Below are positions 7,959-16,597 of a DNA stretch of 64,000 bases, in pieces (the first letter of the stretch is position 1; each line of letters opens with the position of its first letter). The position numbers were made by a program, and so were the translations under genes. The notes below the pieces were generated by a model. The model saw only the letters and a program-made list of their open reading frames with translations. It did not search any database and was not told the origin of the DNA. The DNA is from UBA10649 sp963700255 (GTDB lineage Bacteria > Actinomycetota > Actinomycetes > S36-B12), in NCBI GenBank assembly GCA_963700255.1, contig CAVOWW010000024.1:62001-126000 (forward strand). The letters run 5' to 3'.

Positions 7959-9127
7959 CCACGCTGTTCACCCAGGAAGCCGGATCGCGGTCGTCGTCAC
8001 GGGCGGGCGGCTACTGGCGAGACCTCGACTGGATCCTCCTCATCGCCGCGTTCGCCACCACGGTGTTCGGGTCGATGCTGGTGTGGTCCGCCAGCCGTGC
8101 GGACATGGCGTCCGACAGCGACCCGCAGTCCTACCTCAAGCGGCATGCGCTCAACATCGCCATCGGGGTCGTTCTGGGGTTCTTCGCCTCGCGCGTCGAC
8201 TACCGGTGGCTGCGCGCGTACACCCCGATCATCTACGGCCTCTCGATGTTCATGCTCTTCCTGCCCTTCGTCCCCGGCCTCGGCACCCAGATCGCGGGAG
8301 CCCGGGCATGGATCGACCTGCCGGGCGGGATGACGGTCCAGCCGTCGGAGTTCGCGAAGGTGGCCGTCATCCTCATGATGGCCGTGCTGCTGTCCGAGAA
8401 GCGTGATGTCGAGAGCGAGCCCCGGGACCGCGACGTGCTGCTGGCCCTGGCCGTCGCCGTGTTCCCCATCCTCGTCGTGCTCGTGCAGAACGACACCGGA
8501 ACGGTCCTCATCCTCGGATCGGTCGCGCTGTCGGTCATCGCGGTCTCCGGTGCGCGGACCCGGTGGGTCGTCGGCCTCATCGGCGGCGCCATCATCGGGA
8601 TCGTGCTGGCCATCCAGCTCGGCCTGCTGAAGGAGTACCAGGTCCAGCGGCTCACCTCGTTCATCAATCCGACGGCGGACGTCTCGAGCGCCGCCTACAA
8701 CGCCAACCAGGCGCGCATCGCGATCGGCGGTGGCGGCTGGCTCGGCTACGGCCTCTTCCAGGGTCCCCAGACGCAGGGCAAGTTCGTCCCGGTGAACGAG
8801 AGCGACTTCATCTTCACGGTGGTCGGGGAGGAGCTCGGGTTCCTCGGCAGCGCGGTGCTGATCGTCCTGCTGGGCGTCGTCCTGTGGCGTGCCGTGGTCA
8901 TCGCGTATCGCGCCGACGACCTCTTCGGCCGCCTGGTCGCGACGGGCATCGTGGCGTGGCTGGCGTTCCAGATGTTCGAGAACATCGGCATGTCCCTCGG
9001 GATCATGCCGATCACCGGCATCCCGCTACCGCTGGTGTCGGCCGGAGGCACGTCGATGATGGCCACCTGGATAGCCATCGGACTGCTGCAGAACGTCCGC
9101 CTGCACGCCGTCCGTGCCGGCGTCTGA
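7955..9127 (+). CDS. rodA: Peptidoglycan glycosyltransferase RodA (SEDS family)
   Basis: This 390-residue SEDS protein has about ten membrane helices and polymerises lipid II into glycan strands during elongation. The family segment FIFTVVGEELGFLG and the C-terminal motif PLPLVSAGGTSM are present. The four-base overlap with mrdA supports making the two partners together. Downstream lies a convergent accessory gene separated by a hairpin. Confidence 0.95.
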   Translation: MTTLFTQEAGSRSSSRAGGYWRDLDWILLIAAFATTVFGSMLVWSASRADMASDSDPQSYLKRHALNIAIGVVLGFFASRVDYRWLRAYTPIIYGLSMFMLFLPFVPGLGTQIAGARAWIDLPGGMTVQPSEFAKVAVILMMAVLLSEKRDVESEPRDRDVLLALAVAVFPILVVLVQNDTGTVLILGSVALSVIAVSGARTRWVVGLIGGAIIGIVLAIQLGLLKEYQVQRLTSFINPTADVSSAAYNANQARIAIGGGGWLGYGLFQGPQTQGKFVPVNESDFIFTVVGEELGFLGSAVLIVLLGVVLWRAVVIAYRADDLFGRLVATGIVAWLAFQMFENIGMSLGIMPITGIPLPLVSAGGTSMMATWIAIGLLQNVRLHAVRAGV

Positions 9128-9142
9128 CGCCCGTCGCCAAAC

Positions 9143-9164
9143 CGCCGACCTTGAGGTTGGCGCT
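9143..9164 (+). repeat. Left inverted repeat of AbiEi unit 1, within a hairpin
   Basis: Bases 9143-9164 recur exactly, in reverse complement, at 10255-10276, giving perfect 22-bp inverted ends around one gene. The core CGCCGACCTTGAGGTTGGCG is itself nearly palindromic. CTTGAGGTTGG at 9150-9160 also pairs perfectly with CCAACCTCAAG at 9188-9198, which reaches into the end of the gene. It may act as a bidirectional terminator between the convergent rodA and AbiEi-like genes, or as an element end. Confidence 0.7.
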
Positions 9165-9193
9165 AGCTCCAGGGCCGGAAACCGCCCCCAACC

Positions 9194-10126
9194 TCAAGCT
9201 GGGCGACGTGGCGGACTCCACCCGCTCCTCCACAGGATGGGGCGGAGCACCCCCGGAATGTACGCGTCCTGACGCGTGTCCGCCCACGTGAACCGGACCA
9301 TGGAGACACCCGGTTGACCCAGGAATGCGTTCTGCCGTCGACGGTCGTGGAGAAGAGCCTGGGGCAACTCGTGGACGCTGCGCCCGTCGGCCTCGACGAT
9401 CAGCCATCCGCCCGATGGCAGTCGATACCCCAGATCGCCGTAGCCGAGAAGGACTCCGTCCGTGCTGAGCACCGGGGCCTGCAGCTGATCCGGCGGAAGG
9501 CCCGCGTCGTCGGCTCGCAGACGAACCCGCGTCTCCAGTGGAGATTGGGCGCCGACCCTCGCCTCCCCTAGATGCCGTCGCCCCGCGACGCAGTTGCGTC
9601 GGCGCGCCATGAGGTCACGCACGGTCACGATGTCACGCGGGTGTAGCAGCCCCTGATCGAGTGCGGAATCCACGCACGACACCGCCACGAATCGGGGGAG
9701 GAGACGACACACGTCGGCCAGCGTTCGTAGGAGGGAGGTCACTCGTAGGCCATTCACGATGATGAGGTCCGAGTCAGGGATGTCCCAGAAGTGCAGATCA
9801 ATGCCTTCCCGCTGCCGGCGTTCCAGGCCAGGCGGCAAGGCGAACTGAGGGACCCACGCCTGCGGAACGCCCGCCAAGCCGTGAACGGCGGCGGCCGAGC
9901 CGGCAACCACGATTGCCTCCGGCCCGGCGTGCAGGGCAGCGGCAGCGATTCGATCCCCGCTGGAGGTGGCCTCGACGGGTGCGTACACGCCCCGAAAGGG
10001 ACGGGTCAGTCGGCCCGCATCCACATCGCGCTTGAGGGCATCGCGGCTCTCGCCGGCGGCCACGGCGTCGGGCAGTCGAGTGGGGGCGAGAATGCGGCGC
10101 GAACTCGCCGACGTGGAATGGGGCAC
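9194..10126 (-). CDS. AbiEi-like winged-helix protein with Vsr/DUF559-type C-terminal domain (unit 1)
   Basis: This 310-residue protein starts with a winged-helix-like segment (about 10-50) like that of AbiEi antitoxin-domain proteins. It ends with a DUF559/Vsr-like region, VEADGRSVHE then DRRRQNAFLGQPGVSMVRFTW, whose E-D-G, D-R-R and G-V-x-x-V-R-F-T-W spacing recalls PD-(D/E)XK endonucleases. Function is unproven; no AbiEii toxin partner is next to it. GTG 10126 lies 6 nt after CACAGT, without a Shine-Dalgarno site. The gene stands alone between housekeeping blocks, bracketed by inverted repeats. Confidence 0.7.
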   Translation of the reverse strand: MPHSTSASSRRILAPTRLPDAVAAGESRDALKRDVDAGRLTRPFRGVYAPVEATSSGDRIAAAALHAGPEAIVVAGSAAAVHGLAGVPQAWVPQFALPPGLERRQREGIDLHFWDIPDSDLIIVNGLRVTSLLRTLADVCRLLPRFVAVSCVDSALDQGLLHPRDIVTVRDLMARRRNCVAGRRHLGEARVGAQSPLETRVRLRADDAGLPPDQLQAPVLSTDGVLLGYGDLGYRLPSGGWLIVEADGRSVHELPQALLHDRRRQNAFLGQPGVSMVRFTWADTRQDAYIPGVLRPILWRSGWSPPRRPA

Positions 10127-10132
10127 GCTGCG

Positions 10133-10138
10133 ACTGTG
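10133..10138 (-). promoter_or_regulatory. Candidate leaderless -10 of AbiEi gene 1
   Basis: On the minus strand CACAGT is followed by six bases and then the GTG start. The same hexamer at the same distance precedes the second AbiEi-like gene (62644-62649). This shared arrangement supports both start sites and a leaderless transcript. Confidence 0.45.
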
Positions 10139-10214
10139 TCCTTCGCCCGGATGTGAGTGCGCTCGGAACCTGCCCCTGTGGACGGCCTACGGGTCCCGGG
10201 CCAGTGTGGGGACA

Positions 10215-10276
10215 GCCGACCTTGAGCTTTGGTGCGCCCAGCCGGGCCCGATGAAGCGCCAACCTCAAGGTCGGCG
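10215..10276 (+). repeat. Right inverted repeat of AbiEi unit 1, within a 12-bp hairpin
   Basis: GCCGACCTTGAG at 10215-10226 pairs perfectly with CTCAAGGTCGGC at 10264-10275. The outer arm, 10255-10276, is the reverse complement of 9143-9164. The element lies between two divergent genes, where a transcription terminator is not expected. Confidence 0.7.
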
Positions 10277-10301
10277 TTCGGCGGGGGTGGGCGGCCGCGG
10301 G

Positions 10302-10307
10302 TATCCT
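10302..10307 (+). promoter_or_regulatory. Leaderless promoter -10 of the TIGR03960 gene
   Basis: TATCCT is followed by six bases and then GTG 10314. No Shine-Dalgarno site is present, so transcription probably begins at the start codon. No -35 can be recognised. Confidence 0.55.
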
Positions 10308-10313
10308 GCGTCG

Positions 10314-12327
10314 GTGACTCCCCCCGGCACCTCCGCAGCCACCCCCGGCACGTCCGCCGTCGCCAGCCCGCGCGGCGCCAGCGTCTTCGACCGCCTCGAG
10401 GAGCTGCTCCCGCTCGTGACCAAGCCGATCCAGTACGTCGGCGGCGAGGTCAATGCGGTCACGAAGGACTGGGACGCTGCCGAGGTGCATTGGGCACTCA
10501 TGTACCCGGACGCGTACGAGGTGGGCGCCCCCAACCAGGGCGTGCAGATCCTGTACGAGGTGATCAACGAGCGCGACGACGCGCTGGCCGAGCGCACCTA
10601 TGCGGTGTGGCCGGACCTCGAGGCCCTGATGCGCGAGCACGACGTGCCCGCAGTTCACGGTCGACGCCCACCGCGCCGTCGGCGACTTCGACGTGTTCGG
10701 GCTCTCGTTCAGCACCGAGCTGGGCTACACGAACATGCTCACCGCGATCGACCTCGCCGGGGTGCCGCTGCTGGCCGCCGATCGGGACGAGACCCACCCC
10801 GTCGTCGTCGCCGGCGGCCATGCCGCCTTCAACCCCGAGCCGATCGCCGACTTCGTCGACGCGGCCGTGCTGGGCGACGGCGAGGAGGCGGTGCTCCTCA
10901 TCACCGACATCGTCCGCGACTGGAAGCGCGCCGGACGCCCCGGGGGCCGCGAGGGGCTCCTGCTCCAGCTGGCACTGACCGGCTCGATCTACGTCCCCCG
11001 GTTCTACGACGTCGACTACCTCGAGGACGGTCGCATCCAGCGCGTCGCCCCGAACCGGCCCGACGTCCCGTGGCGCGTTCGCAAGCACACCCTCATGAAC
11101 CTCGATGACTGGGCCTACCCGAAGAACCCCCTCGTCCCGCTGGCCGAGACGGTCCACGAGCGCATGGGCGTCGAGATCTTCCGGGGCTGCACGCGCGGCT
11201 GCCGCTTCTGCCAGGCGGGGATGATCACCCGACCCGTGCGCGAGCGCAGCATCACCAGCATCGCCGAGATCGTGGAGAACGGACTGAAGAAGACGGGCTT
11301 CGAGGAGGTGGGCCTGCTCTCGCTGTCGAGCGCCGACCACTCCGAGATCGCCGATATCGCCCGCAACCTGGCCGACCGCTACGAGGACAGCAAGACGTCG
11401 CTGTCCCTGCCGAGCACGCGCGTCGACGCCTTCAACGTCGACCTCGCCAACGAGCTGTCGCGCAACGGCCGCCGGAGCGGGCTCACGTTCGCCCCCGAGG
11501 GTGGCAGCGAGCGCATGCGCAAGGTGATCAACAAGCAGGTCACCGAGGAGGACCTCATCCGCACGGTCACCACGGCGTACGCCGGCGGGTGGAGGCAGGT
11601 CAAGCTCTACTTCATGTGCGGCCTGCCCACGGAGACGGACGACGACGTCCTGCAGATCGCCGAGCTCGCCCGCGAGGTCATCAAGGCCGGCCGTGAGGCC
11701 GCGGGTACCAAGGACATCCGCTGCACGGTCTCGATCGGCGGCTTCGTGCCGAAGCCGCACACGCCGTTCCAGTGGGCCGCCCAGCTCGACCATGAGACCA
11801 CCGATGCGCGCCTCCACAAGCTGCGTGACGCCATCCGCGCGGACAAGCAGTACGGCAAGGTGATCGGCCTGCGCTACCACGATGGCAAGCCCGGGATCGT
11901 CGAGGGACTGCTGTCCCGAGGCGACCGGCGCGTCGGCGCGGTGATCCTGCAGGCGTGGCGGAACGGCCAGCGCTTCGACGGCTGGAGCGAGCACTTCTCG
12001 TACGACAGGTGGATGACCGCTGCGGAGTCCGCCCTCGTGGACCAGCCCGTCGATGTCGACTGGTTCACCATCCGCGAGCGCCAGCGCACCGAGGTGCTGC
12101 CCTGGGACCACCTCGACTCGGGGCTCGACGCCGAGTGGCTCTGGGAGGACTGGCAGGACGCCCTTGCCGAGGTCGCGGTGGACGACTGCCGCTGGACCCC
12201 GTGCTTCGACTGCGGCGTCTGCGACCAGATGGACACCGAGATCCAGGTCGGGCCGACCGGAGTCGTGAACCTGCCCATGCCCGCGCTTCCCGAGCGCAAC
12301 CCCGTGCTCGCCTCCGCGGGCGACTGA
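10314..12327 (+). CDS. TIGR03960-family B12-binding radical SAM protein, frameshift near 10650
   Basis: The protein has an N-terminal cobalamin-binding-like region and a radical SAM core with the cluster motif CTRGCRFC (CxxxCxxC). It matches the family usually encoded beside a TIGR03936 partner and RNase E/G, as here; its substrate is not established. Codons from GTG 10314 read well to EHDVP near 10649. The frame then shifts, and FTVDAHRAVGDFDVFGLSFS continues one base over. Removing one base near 10650-10654 restores a full protein of about 670 residues. The family is conserved, so a sequence error is more likely than decay. Confidence 0.85.
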
Positions 12328-12330
12328 GCC

Positions 12331-13074
12331 GTGGCCCGGAGACCACCCGAGCGCGACGTCGCCCCCACGGTGCAGCGGCTTCGGCTGCGCTACGCCAAGC
12401 GCGGCCGACTGAGGTTCTCCAGCCACCGGGACTTCCAGCGGGCGCTGGAGCGCGCCCTGCGTCGGGCCGAGATCCCGATGGCCTACAGCGCCGGCTTCTC
12501 GCCGCACCCCAAGGTCTCCTATGCCAACTCGGCGCCCACCGGAGTGGCGAGCGAGGCGGAGTACGTGGAGATCGGAGTCGTGCAGGCGTGCGACCCGGTC
12601 GCCGTGCGGGACGCGCTGGACGCCGCACTCCCGCCCGGCCTCGATGTGGTCGAGGTGGTCGAGGCCCGCACGCCGGACTTCGCCAACCGGCTCGAGGCGA
12701 GCCTCTGGCGGGTCGAGCTCCCCGGGGTCGGGCTCGAGCAGGCCCAGGAGGCGGTCGTGCGGCTCCTGGAGGCGGACGAGGTCCTCGTGGAGCGGCTCAT
12801 GAAGAACGGACGCCGCACCTTCGACGCCCGGGGGCCCGTGATCCGGGCCGAGTGCGCGGCGGCCACCGATGACGATGCCGACTGTGCGATACTCACCTTG
12901 GTCGTAAGGCACGGAACACCGTCCGTACGACCCGACGACGTTCTGTCCGCGCTTCGTCGCGTGGCTGACCTCGTGCCGCCGAAGCCCCCACGGGTGACCC
13001 GGCTGGCACAGGGGCCGCTCGACGAGGTCGGAGTCTCGGTGACCGACCCTTTCGCCCCTGACCGGGCCGGGTAG
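12331..13074 (+). CDS. TIGR03936 / DUF2344 radical-SAM-associated protein
   Basis: The 247-residue protein begins with the family core LRLRYAKRGRLRFSSHRDF and includes SAGFSPHPKVSYANSAPTG. These match the DUF2344 family, which lies next to or is fused with TIGR03960 radical SAM proteins. GTG 12331 follows the TIGR03960 stop by three bases, so the two genes form an operon. A joint role with RNase E/G in RNA modification has been suggested only from gene order; function is unknown. Confidence 0.9.
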   Translation: MARRPPERDVAPTVQRLRLRYAKRGRLRFSSHRDFQRALERALRRAEIPMAYSAGFSPHPKVSYANSAPTGVASEAEYVEIGVVQACDPVAVRDALDAALPPGLDVVEVVEARTPDFANRLEASLWRVELPGVGLEQAQEAVVRLLEADEVLVERLMKNGRRTFDARGPVIRAECAAATDDDADCAILTLVVRHGTPSVRPDDVLSALRRVADLVPPKPPRVTRLAQGPLDEVGVSVTDPFAPDRAG

Positions 13075-13266
13075 GCCGCAGCCAGACCTGGCGAGGCTCC
13101 GAAGGCTGGACGCCGCCGGCGGAGCGAGTCCGCCCGCGCCCCATGCGCGCACCTCGCCCCGCACCCACGAAGGCTTGACGAGGGTCCGGACCCCCCGACC
13201 CCTCGCCCGAGAGGTGCGCACGGCCTGGCGACAGCCGGTCGATGCGCCGCTAAGGAGCACGGCCAC
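13075..13266 (+). promoter_or_regulatory. Structured leader before RNase E/G
   Basis: The 192-bp spacer can fold extensively. GCGCACCTC at 13147-13155 pairs exactly with GAGGTGCGC at 13211-13219, enclosing the 12-base palindrome GGGTCCGGACCC at 13182-13193. AAGGAG at 13252-13257 serves RNase E/G. In E. coli, RNase E controls its own mRNA through a structured leader; a similar role here is inference. A TTGACG at 13175-13180 has no matching -10. Confidence 0.4.
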
Positions 13267-15786
13267 ATGGTCGACGAGAACAGCACCGACACCACCACCG
13301 CAGACCCGAGCGCCGGGACCGCCAAGCGCGTCCGGCGCCGCGCCGCCAGCCGTCCCGCGGGCCCGCCCGCCGAGACCGCCCCCGCCGTGAGCGTGCCTGA
13401 GCCTGCGGCGGCTGCGCCGTCGGCGGAGAAGGCGACGAAGAAGACGTCCGCCAAGAAGGCCACGGCCAAGAAGACCACGGCCAAGAAGACGGCCGACGCA
13501 GCCCCCGAGGCAGTCGCCGACGCAGCCCCCGAGGCAGTCGCCGAGAAGCCGGCCAAGCGGACCAGCCGCACGACGAAGAAGGCTTCCGCCAAGCCCTCGA
13601 CCGACGAGGCCGACGGCGGTACCCCTGCCGACGCGTCGCCCGACGCCGCCGCGCGCATGGCCGCGCCGGCCCTCGTGGCCCCGCTCTTCCAGGCGCCCGA
13701 TGTGGAGGCCGCAGAGGCCACGGCCAAGCCGGCTCGGCGCTCGCGCCGCAAGGCGACCGAGGCTGCCCCTGAGGTGCAGGACGACGAGGCTGCCGCAGAG
13801 ACCACGCAGGGTGCCGAGGACGGCGAGGGCGCTGAGGACGAGGCGGGCGACGACGCCAGCCGCCGCCGCCGTCGGCGTCGTGGCGGACGCGGCCGCAAGC
13901 GCCGCACGGGGGAGGACGACGAGGCCTCGGCCGACGAGGCTCCCACCGGTGCCGACGACCAGCCTGAGGCCGGCGACGACGAGGACGGGGAAGGCGGCGC
14001 CACGAAGCGCCGTCGTCGCCGCCGCCGTCGCGGGGGAGACGGTGACCTCGAGGGCGCATCGGATGATCCGCCGAACACCGTCGTCCGCGTCCGCGAGCCG
14101 CGGTCCAGGGGTGTTGACCGTGGCGACCGTGGCGGCGATGACGTCACGAGCCTGCGCGGCTCCACTCGCCTGGAGGCCAAGAAGCAGCGACGACGTGAGG
14201 GCCGCGAGGCTGGTCGTCGCCGCGCACCGATCCTGACCGAGTCCGAGTTCCTTGCCCGCCGCGAGTCGGTCAACCGCGTCATGGTCGTCCGCCAGAAGGG
14301 CGACCGCACGCAGATCGCGGTCCTCGAGGACGGCGTCCTCGTCGAGCACTACGTCACGCGCGGCTCGCAGTCCTCGATGGTGGGCAACGTGTACCTCGGC
14401 CGCGTGCAGAACGTGCTGCCGAGCATGGAGGCGGCCTTCGTCGACATCGGCCGCGGCCGCAACGCCGTGCTCTACGCGGGCGAGGTGAACTGGGACGCGG
14501 CCGGCCTCGAGGGGCAGCCGAAGCGCATCGAGTTCGCACTGAAGTCGGGTGACCCGGTCCTCGTCCAGGTCACGAAGGACCCGGTGGGGCAGAAGGGCGC
14601 CCGCCTCACGAGCCAGATCTCGCTCCCCGGCCGATTCCTCGTCTACGTGCCGGACGGCTCGATGACCGGCATCAGCCGCAAGCTGCCCGACACCGAGCGC
14701 AGCCGGCTCAAGTCCATCCTCAAGCGCGTGATGCCCGAGGACGCCGGAGTCATCGTCCGCACGGCAGCCGAGGGGGCGCCGGAGGAGGCGCTCGAGCAGG
14801 ACGTCGCCAGGCTGACCGCCCAGTGGGAGGACATCACGTCCGCCACCAAGTCGGCCACGCCGCCGACCCTGCTCTACAGCGAGCCGGACCTGGCGATCAA
14901 GGTCGTGCGCGACATCTTCAACGAGGACGTCAACACCCTCGTCGTCTCCGGCGACACCGCGTGGACGGCCCTGAGCGCCTACACCGGCGCAGTCGCGCCC
15001 GACCTGGCCGACCGCCTCCAGCACTGGGTGAGCCCCGGCGACCTGTTCACCGAGTACCGCGTGGACGAGCAGCTCATGAAGGCACTGGACCGCAAGGTCT
15101 ACCTGCCGTCCGGCGGCTCGCTGGTGATCGACCGTACCGAGGCGATGACCGTCGTCGACGTCAACACCGGCAAGTTCACCGGACAGGGCGGCAACCTCGA
15201 GCAGACGGTCACGCGCAACAACCTCGAGGCCGCCGAGGAGATCGTCCGCCAGCTGCGGCTGCGCGACATCGGCGGCATCATCGTCGTCGACTTCATCGAC
15301 ATGGTGCTCGAGAGCAACCGCGACCTCGTGCTCCGCAGGCTCGTCGAGTGCCTCGGGCGCGACCGCACCAAGCACCAGGTGGCCGAGGTCACCTCGCTGG
15401 GGCTGGTCCAGATGACCCGCAAGCGCATCGGCTCGGGGCTCATCGAGTCCTTCTCCGAGAACTGCGAGCACTGTGGTGGCCGCGGGATCCGGGTGTCGCT
15501 GCACGCCGACCACGACCACGCGGATGCGTCGCCGAAGCATCGCAAGCCCGCCAACGCCGTCGACCCGGCCGATGTCGCAGCCCGCGCCCTGGCCGCCCAC
15601 GAGACCGACGAGGTGTCCGAGGTCACACCGGCCGACGGTGCCGAGGCGATCGAGGTCGCAGCGGTGCCCGTCGACGTCATCGAGGAGGCGATCCACGAGG
15701 CGGAGGCCGTCGAGGCCGCGTCCGAGGACGCTCCCGAGGCAGCCGAGGCCGAGCTCCAGCCGGATGTGGCCGAGGCGACCTCCTGA
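13267..15786 (+). CDS. rne: Ribonuclease E/G
   Basis: This 839-residue endoribonuclease processes rRNA and decays mRNA. Residues 1-330 are a disordered Lys/Ala-rich then Arg- and Asp/Glu-rich region, common in actinobacterial enzymes. The S1 domain follows (GNVYLGRVQNVLPSMEAAFV), then the DNase I-like catalytic domain with metal ligands in DVNTGKF (Asp631) and VVDFIDM (Asp675), and the zinc-link motif CEHC at 733-736. The tail is acidic. ATG 13267 has AAGGAG 9 nt upstream. It precedes rplU-rpmA, the usual order. Confidence 0.95.
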   Translation: MVDENSTDTTTADPSAGTAKRVRRRAASRPAGPPAETAPAVSVPEPAAAAPSAEKATKKTSAKKATAKKTTAKKTADAAPEAVADAAPEAVAEKPAKRTSRTTKKASAKPSTDEADGGTPADASPDAAARMAAPALVAPLFQAPDVEAAEATAKPARRSRRKATEAAPEVQDDEAAAETTQGAEDGEGAEDEAGDDASRRRRRRRGGRGRKRRTGEDDEASADEAPTGADDQPEAGDDEDGEGGATKRRRRRRRRGGDGDLEGASDDPPNTVVRVREPRSRGVDRGDRGGDDVTSLRGSTRLEAKKQRRREGREAGRRRAPILTESEFLARRESVNRVMVVRQKGDRTQIAVLEDGVLVEHYVTRGSQSSMVGNVYLGRVQNVLPSMEAAFVDIGRGRNAVLYAGEVNWDAAGLEGQPKRIEFALKSGDPVLVQVTKDPVGQKGARLTSQISLPGRFLVYVPDGSMTGISRKLPDTERSRLKSILKRVMPEDAGVIVRTAAEGAPEEALEQDVARLTAQWEDITSATKSATPPTLLYSEPDLAIKVVRDIFNEDVNTLVVSGDTAWTALSAYTGAVAPDLADRLQHWVSPGDLFTEYRVDEQLMKALDRKVYLPSGGSLVIDRTEAMTVVDVNTGKFTGQGGNLEQTVTRNNLEAAEEIVRQLRLRDIGGIIVVDFIDMVLESNRDLVLRRLVECLGRDRTKHQVAEVTSLGLVQMTRKRIGSGLIESFSENCEHCGGRGIRVSLHADHDHADASPKHRKPANAVDPADVAARALAAHETDEVSEVTPADGAEAIEVAAVPVDVIEEAIHEAEAVEAASEDAPEAAEAELQPDVAEATS

Positions 15787-15795
15787 GGGGGCGGT

Positions 15796-15825
15796 TTGAC
15801 CCCCAGACGGGGTCGTCCGTATCCT
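15796..15825 (+). promoter_or_regulatory. Promoter of rplU-rpmA
   Basis: TTGACC at 15796-15801 and TATCCT at 15820-15825 are separated by 18 bases, a good match to the vegetative consensus. Transcription should start near 15832. AGGAG at 15873-15877 then precedes rplU. This is the best two-box promoter in the window. Confidence 0.7.
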
Positions 15826-15883
15826 TGACCCTTGTGCCACCGGGCGTTACCCGCGGGCACGTCCCAGACGACAGGAGTTAGTG

Positions 15884-16198
15884 GTGTACGCCATCGTTCG
15901 CGCCGGCGGCCGGCAGGAGAAGGTCGCTGTTGGCGACGTCGTTGTGATGGACCGTCAGGTCGGAGAGCCGGGCTCGTCCCTGGCCCTGCCCGTCCTGCTC
16001 CTCGTCGATGGCGCTGCCGTCACGTCGGATCCCACCGTCCTGGCCAAGGCCAGCGTCACGGCGGAGATCGTCGATCACCGCCGCGGCCCCAAGATCGACA
16101 TCCTCAAGTACAAGAACAAGACCGGCTACCGCCGTCGTCAGGGGCACCGTCAGGACCTCACGGCGGTCAAGGTCACCGACATCACCCCCGGGAAGTGA
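15884..16198 (+). CDS. rplU: 50S ribosomal protein L21
   Basis: The 104-residue protein starts YAIVRAGGRQEKVAVGD and contains KIDILKYKNKTGYRRRQGHR, both hallmarks of L21, which binds 23S rRNA. Two GTG codons stand side by side (15881 and 15884). I prefer 15884 because AGGAG lies 6 nt before it and only 3 nt before 15881, and because L21 usually begins with Met-Tyr. rpmA follows after four bases. Confidence 0.97.
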   Translation: MYAIVRAGGRQEKVAVGDVVVMDRQVGEPGSSLALPVLLLVDGAAVTSDPTVLAKASVTAEIVDHRRGPKIDILKYKNKTGYRRRQGHRQDLTAVKVTDITPGK

Positions 16199-16202
16199 AC
16201 TG

Positions 16203-16457
16203 ATGGCACACAAGAAGGGCGCATCCAGCACCCGCAACGGCCGCGACTCGAACGCGCAGCGCCTCGGCGTCAAGCGGTTCGGCGGCCAGGCGGTCAACGC
16301 CGGCGAGATCATCGTCCGTCAGCGTGGCACCCACTTCCACCCGGGTGACAACGTCGGTCGCGGTGGCGACGACACCCTGTTCGCCCTCTCGGCGGGCAAG
16401 GTCGAGTTCGGCACCCACCGGGGTCGTCGCGTCGTCAACATCGTCGCCGGCGAGTAG
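16203..16457 (+). CDS. rpmA: 50S ribosomal protein L27
   Basis: The 84-residue protein begins MAHKKGASSTRNGRDSNAQR and contains VRQRGTHFHPGDNVGRGGDD, both typical of L27, whose N-terminus reaches the peptidyl-transferase centre. It has the usual short actinobacterial N-terminus without a cleaved extension. It is co-transcribed with rplU and followed by a strong terminator. Confidence 0.98.
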   Translation: MAHKKGASSTRNGRDSNAQRLGVKRFGGQAVNAGEIIVRQRGTHFHPGDNVGRGGDDTLFALSAGKVEFGTHRGRRVVNIVAGE

Positions 16458-16482
16458 CCGAGCAGGCTCACAATCATCGAAG

Positions 16483-16509
16483 AGGCGGGCCTTCGGGCCC
16501 GCCTTCTTT
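16483..16509 (+). terminator. Rho-independent terminator after rpmA
   Basis: GGCGGGCC at 16484-16491 and GGCCCGCC at 16496-16503 form a perfect 8-bp stem with a TTCG tetraloop, followed by TTCTTTC. An outer A-T pair extends it. It ends the rplU-rpmA transcript. Confidence 0.9.
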
Positions 16510-16513
16510 CGTT

Positions 16514-16569
16514 GAGTGTCGAGTTGTCGGGGCATTCGGCGAGGCCGAACGCCCGACAACTCGCCACTC
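16514..16569. repeat. 56-nt three-part palindrome between rpmA and obgE
   Basis: Three nested stems align. The outer one is GAGTG/CACTC, the middle one GAGTTGTCGGG/CCCGACAACTC and the inner one TTCGGC/GCCGAA around a GAG loop. They are separated by small internal loops. It follows the rpmA terminator at once, so a second terminator is not needed. It may be a REP-like repeat or an obgE leader structure. Confidence 0.6.
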
Positions 16570-16597
16570 GACAACAATCGGAAGGCATGATTCGACA

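Noticed and set aside
10564..15840. A 1,758-codon open frame on the minus strand
   Set aside because: It lies opposite TIGR03960, TIGR03936 and RNase E/G, all recognisable on the plus strand. Long antisense frames are expected in 70% G+C DNA, and its product is repetitive and without domains.
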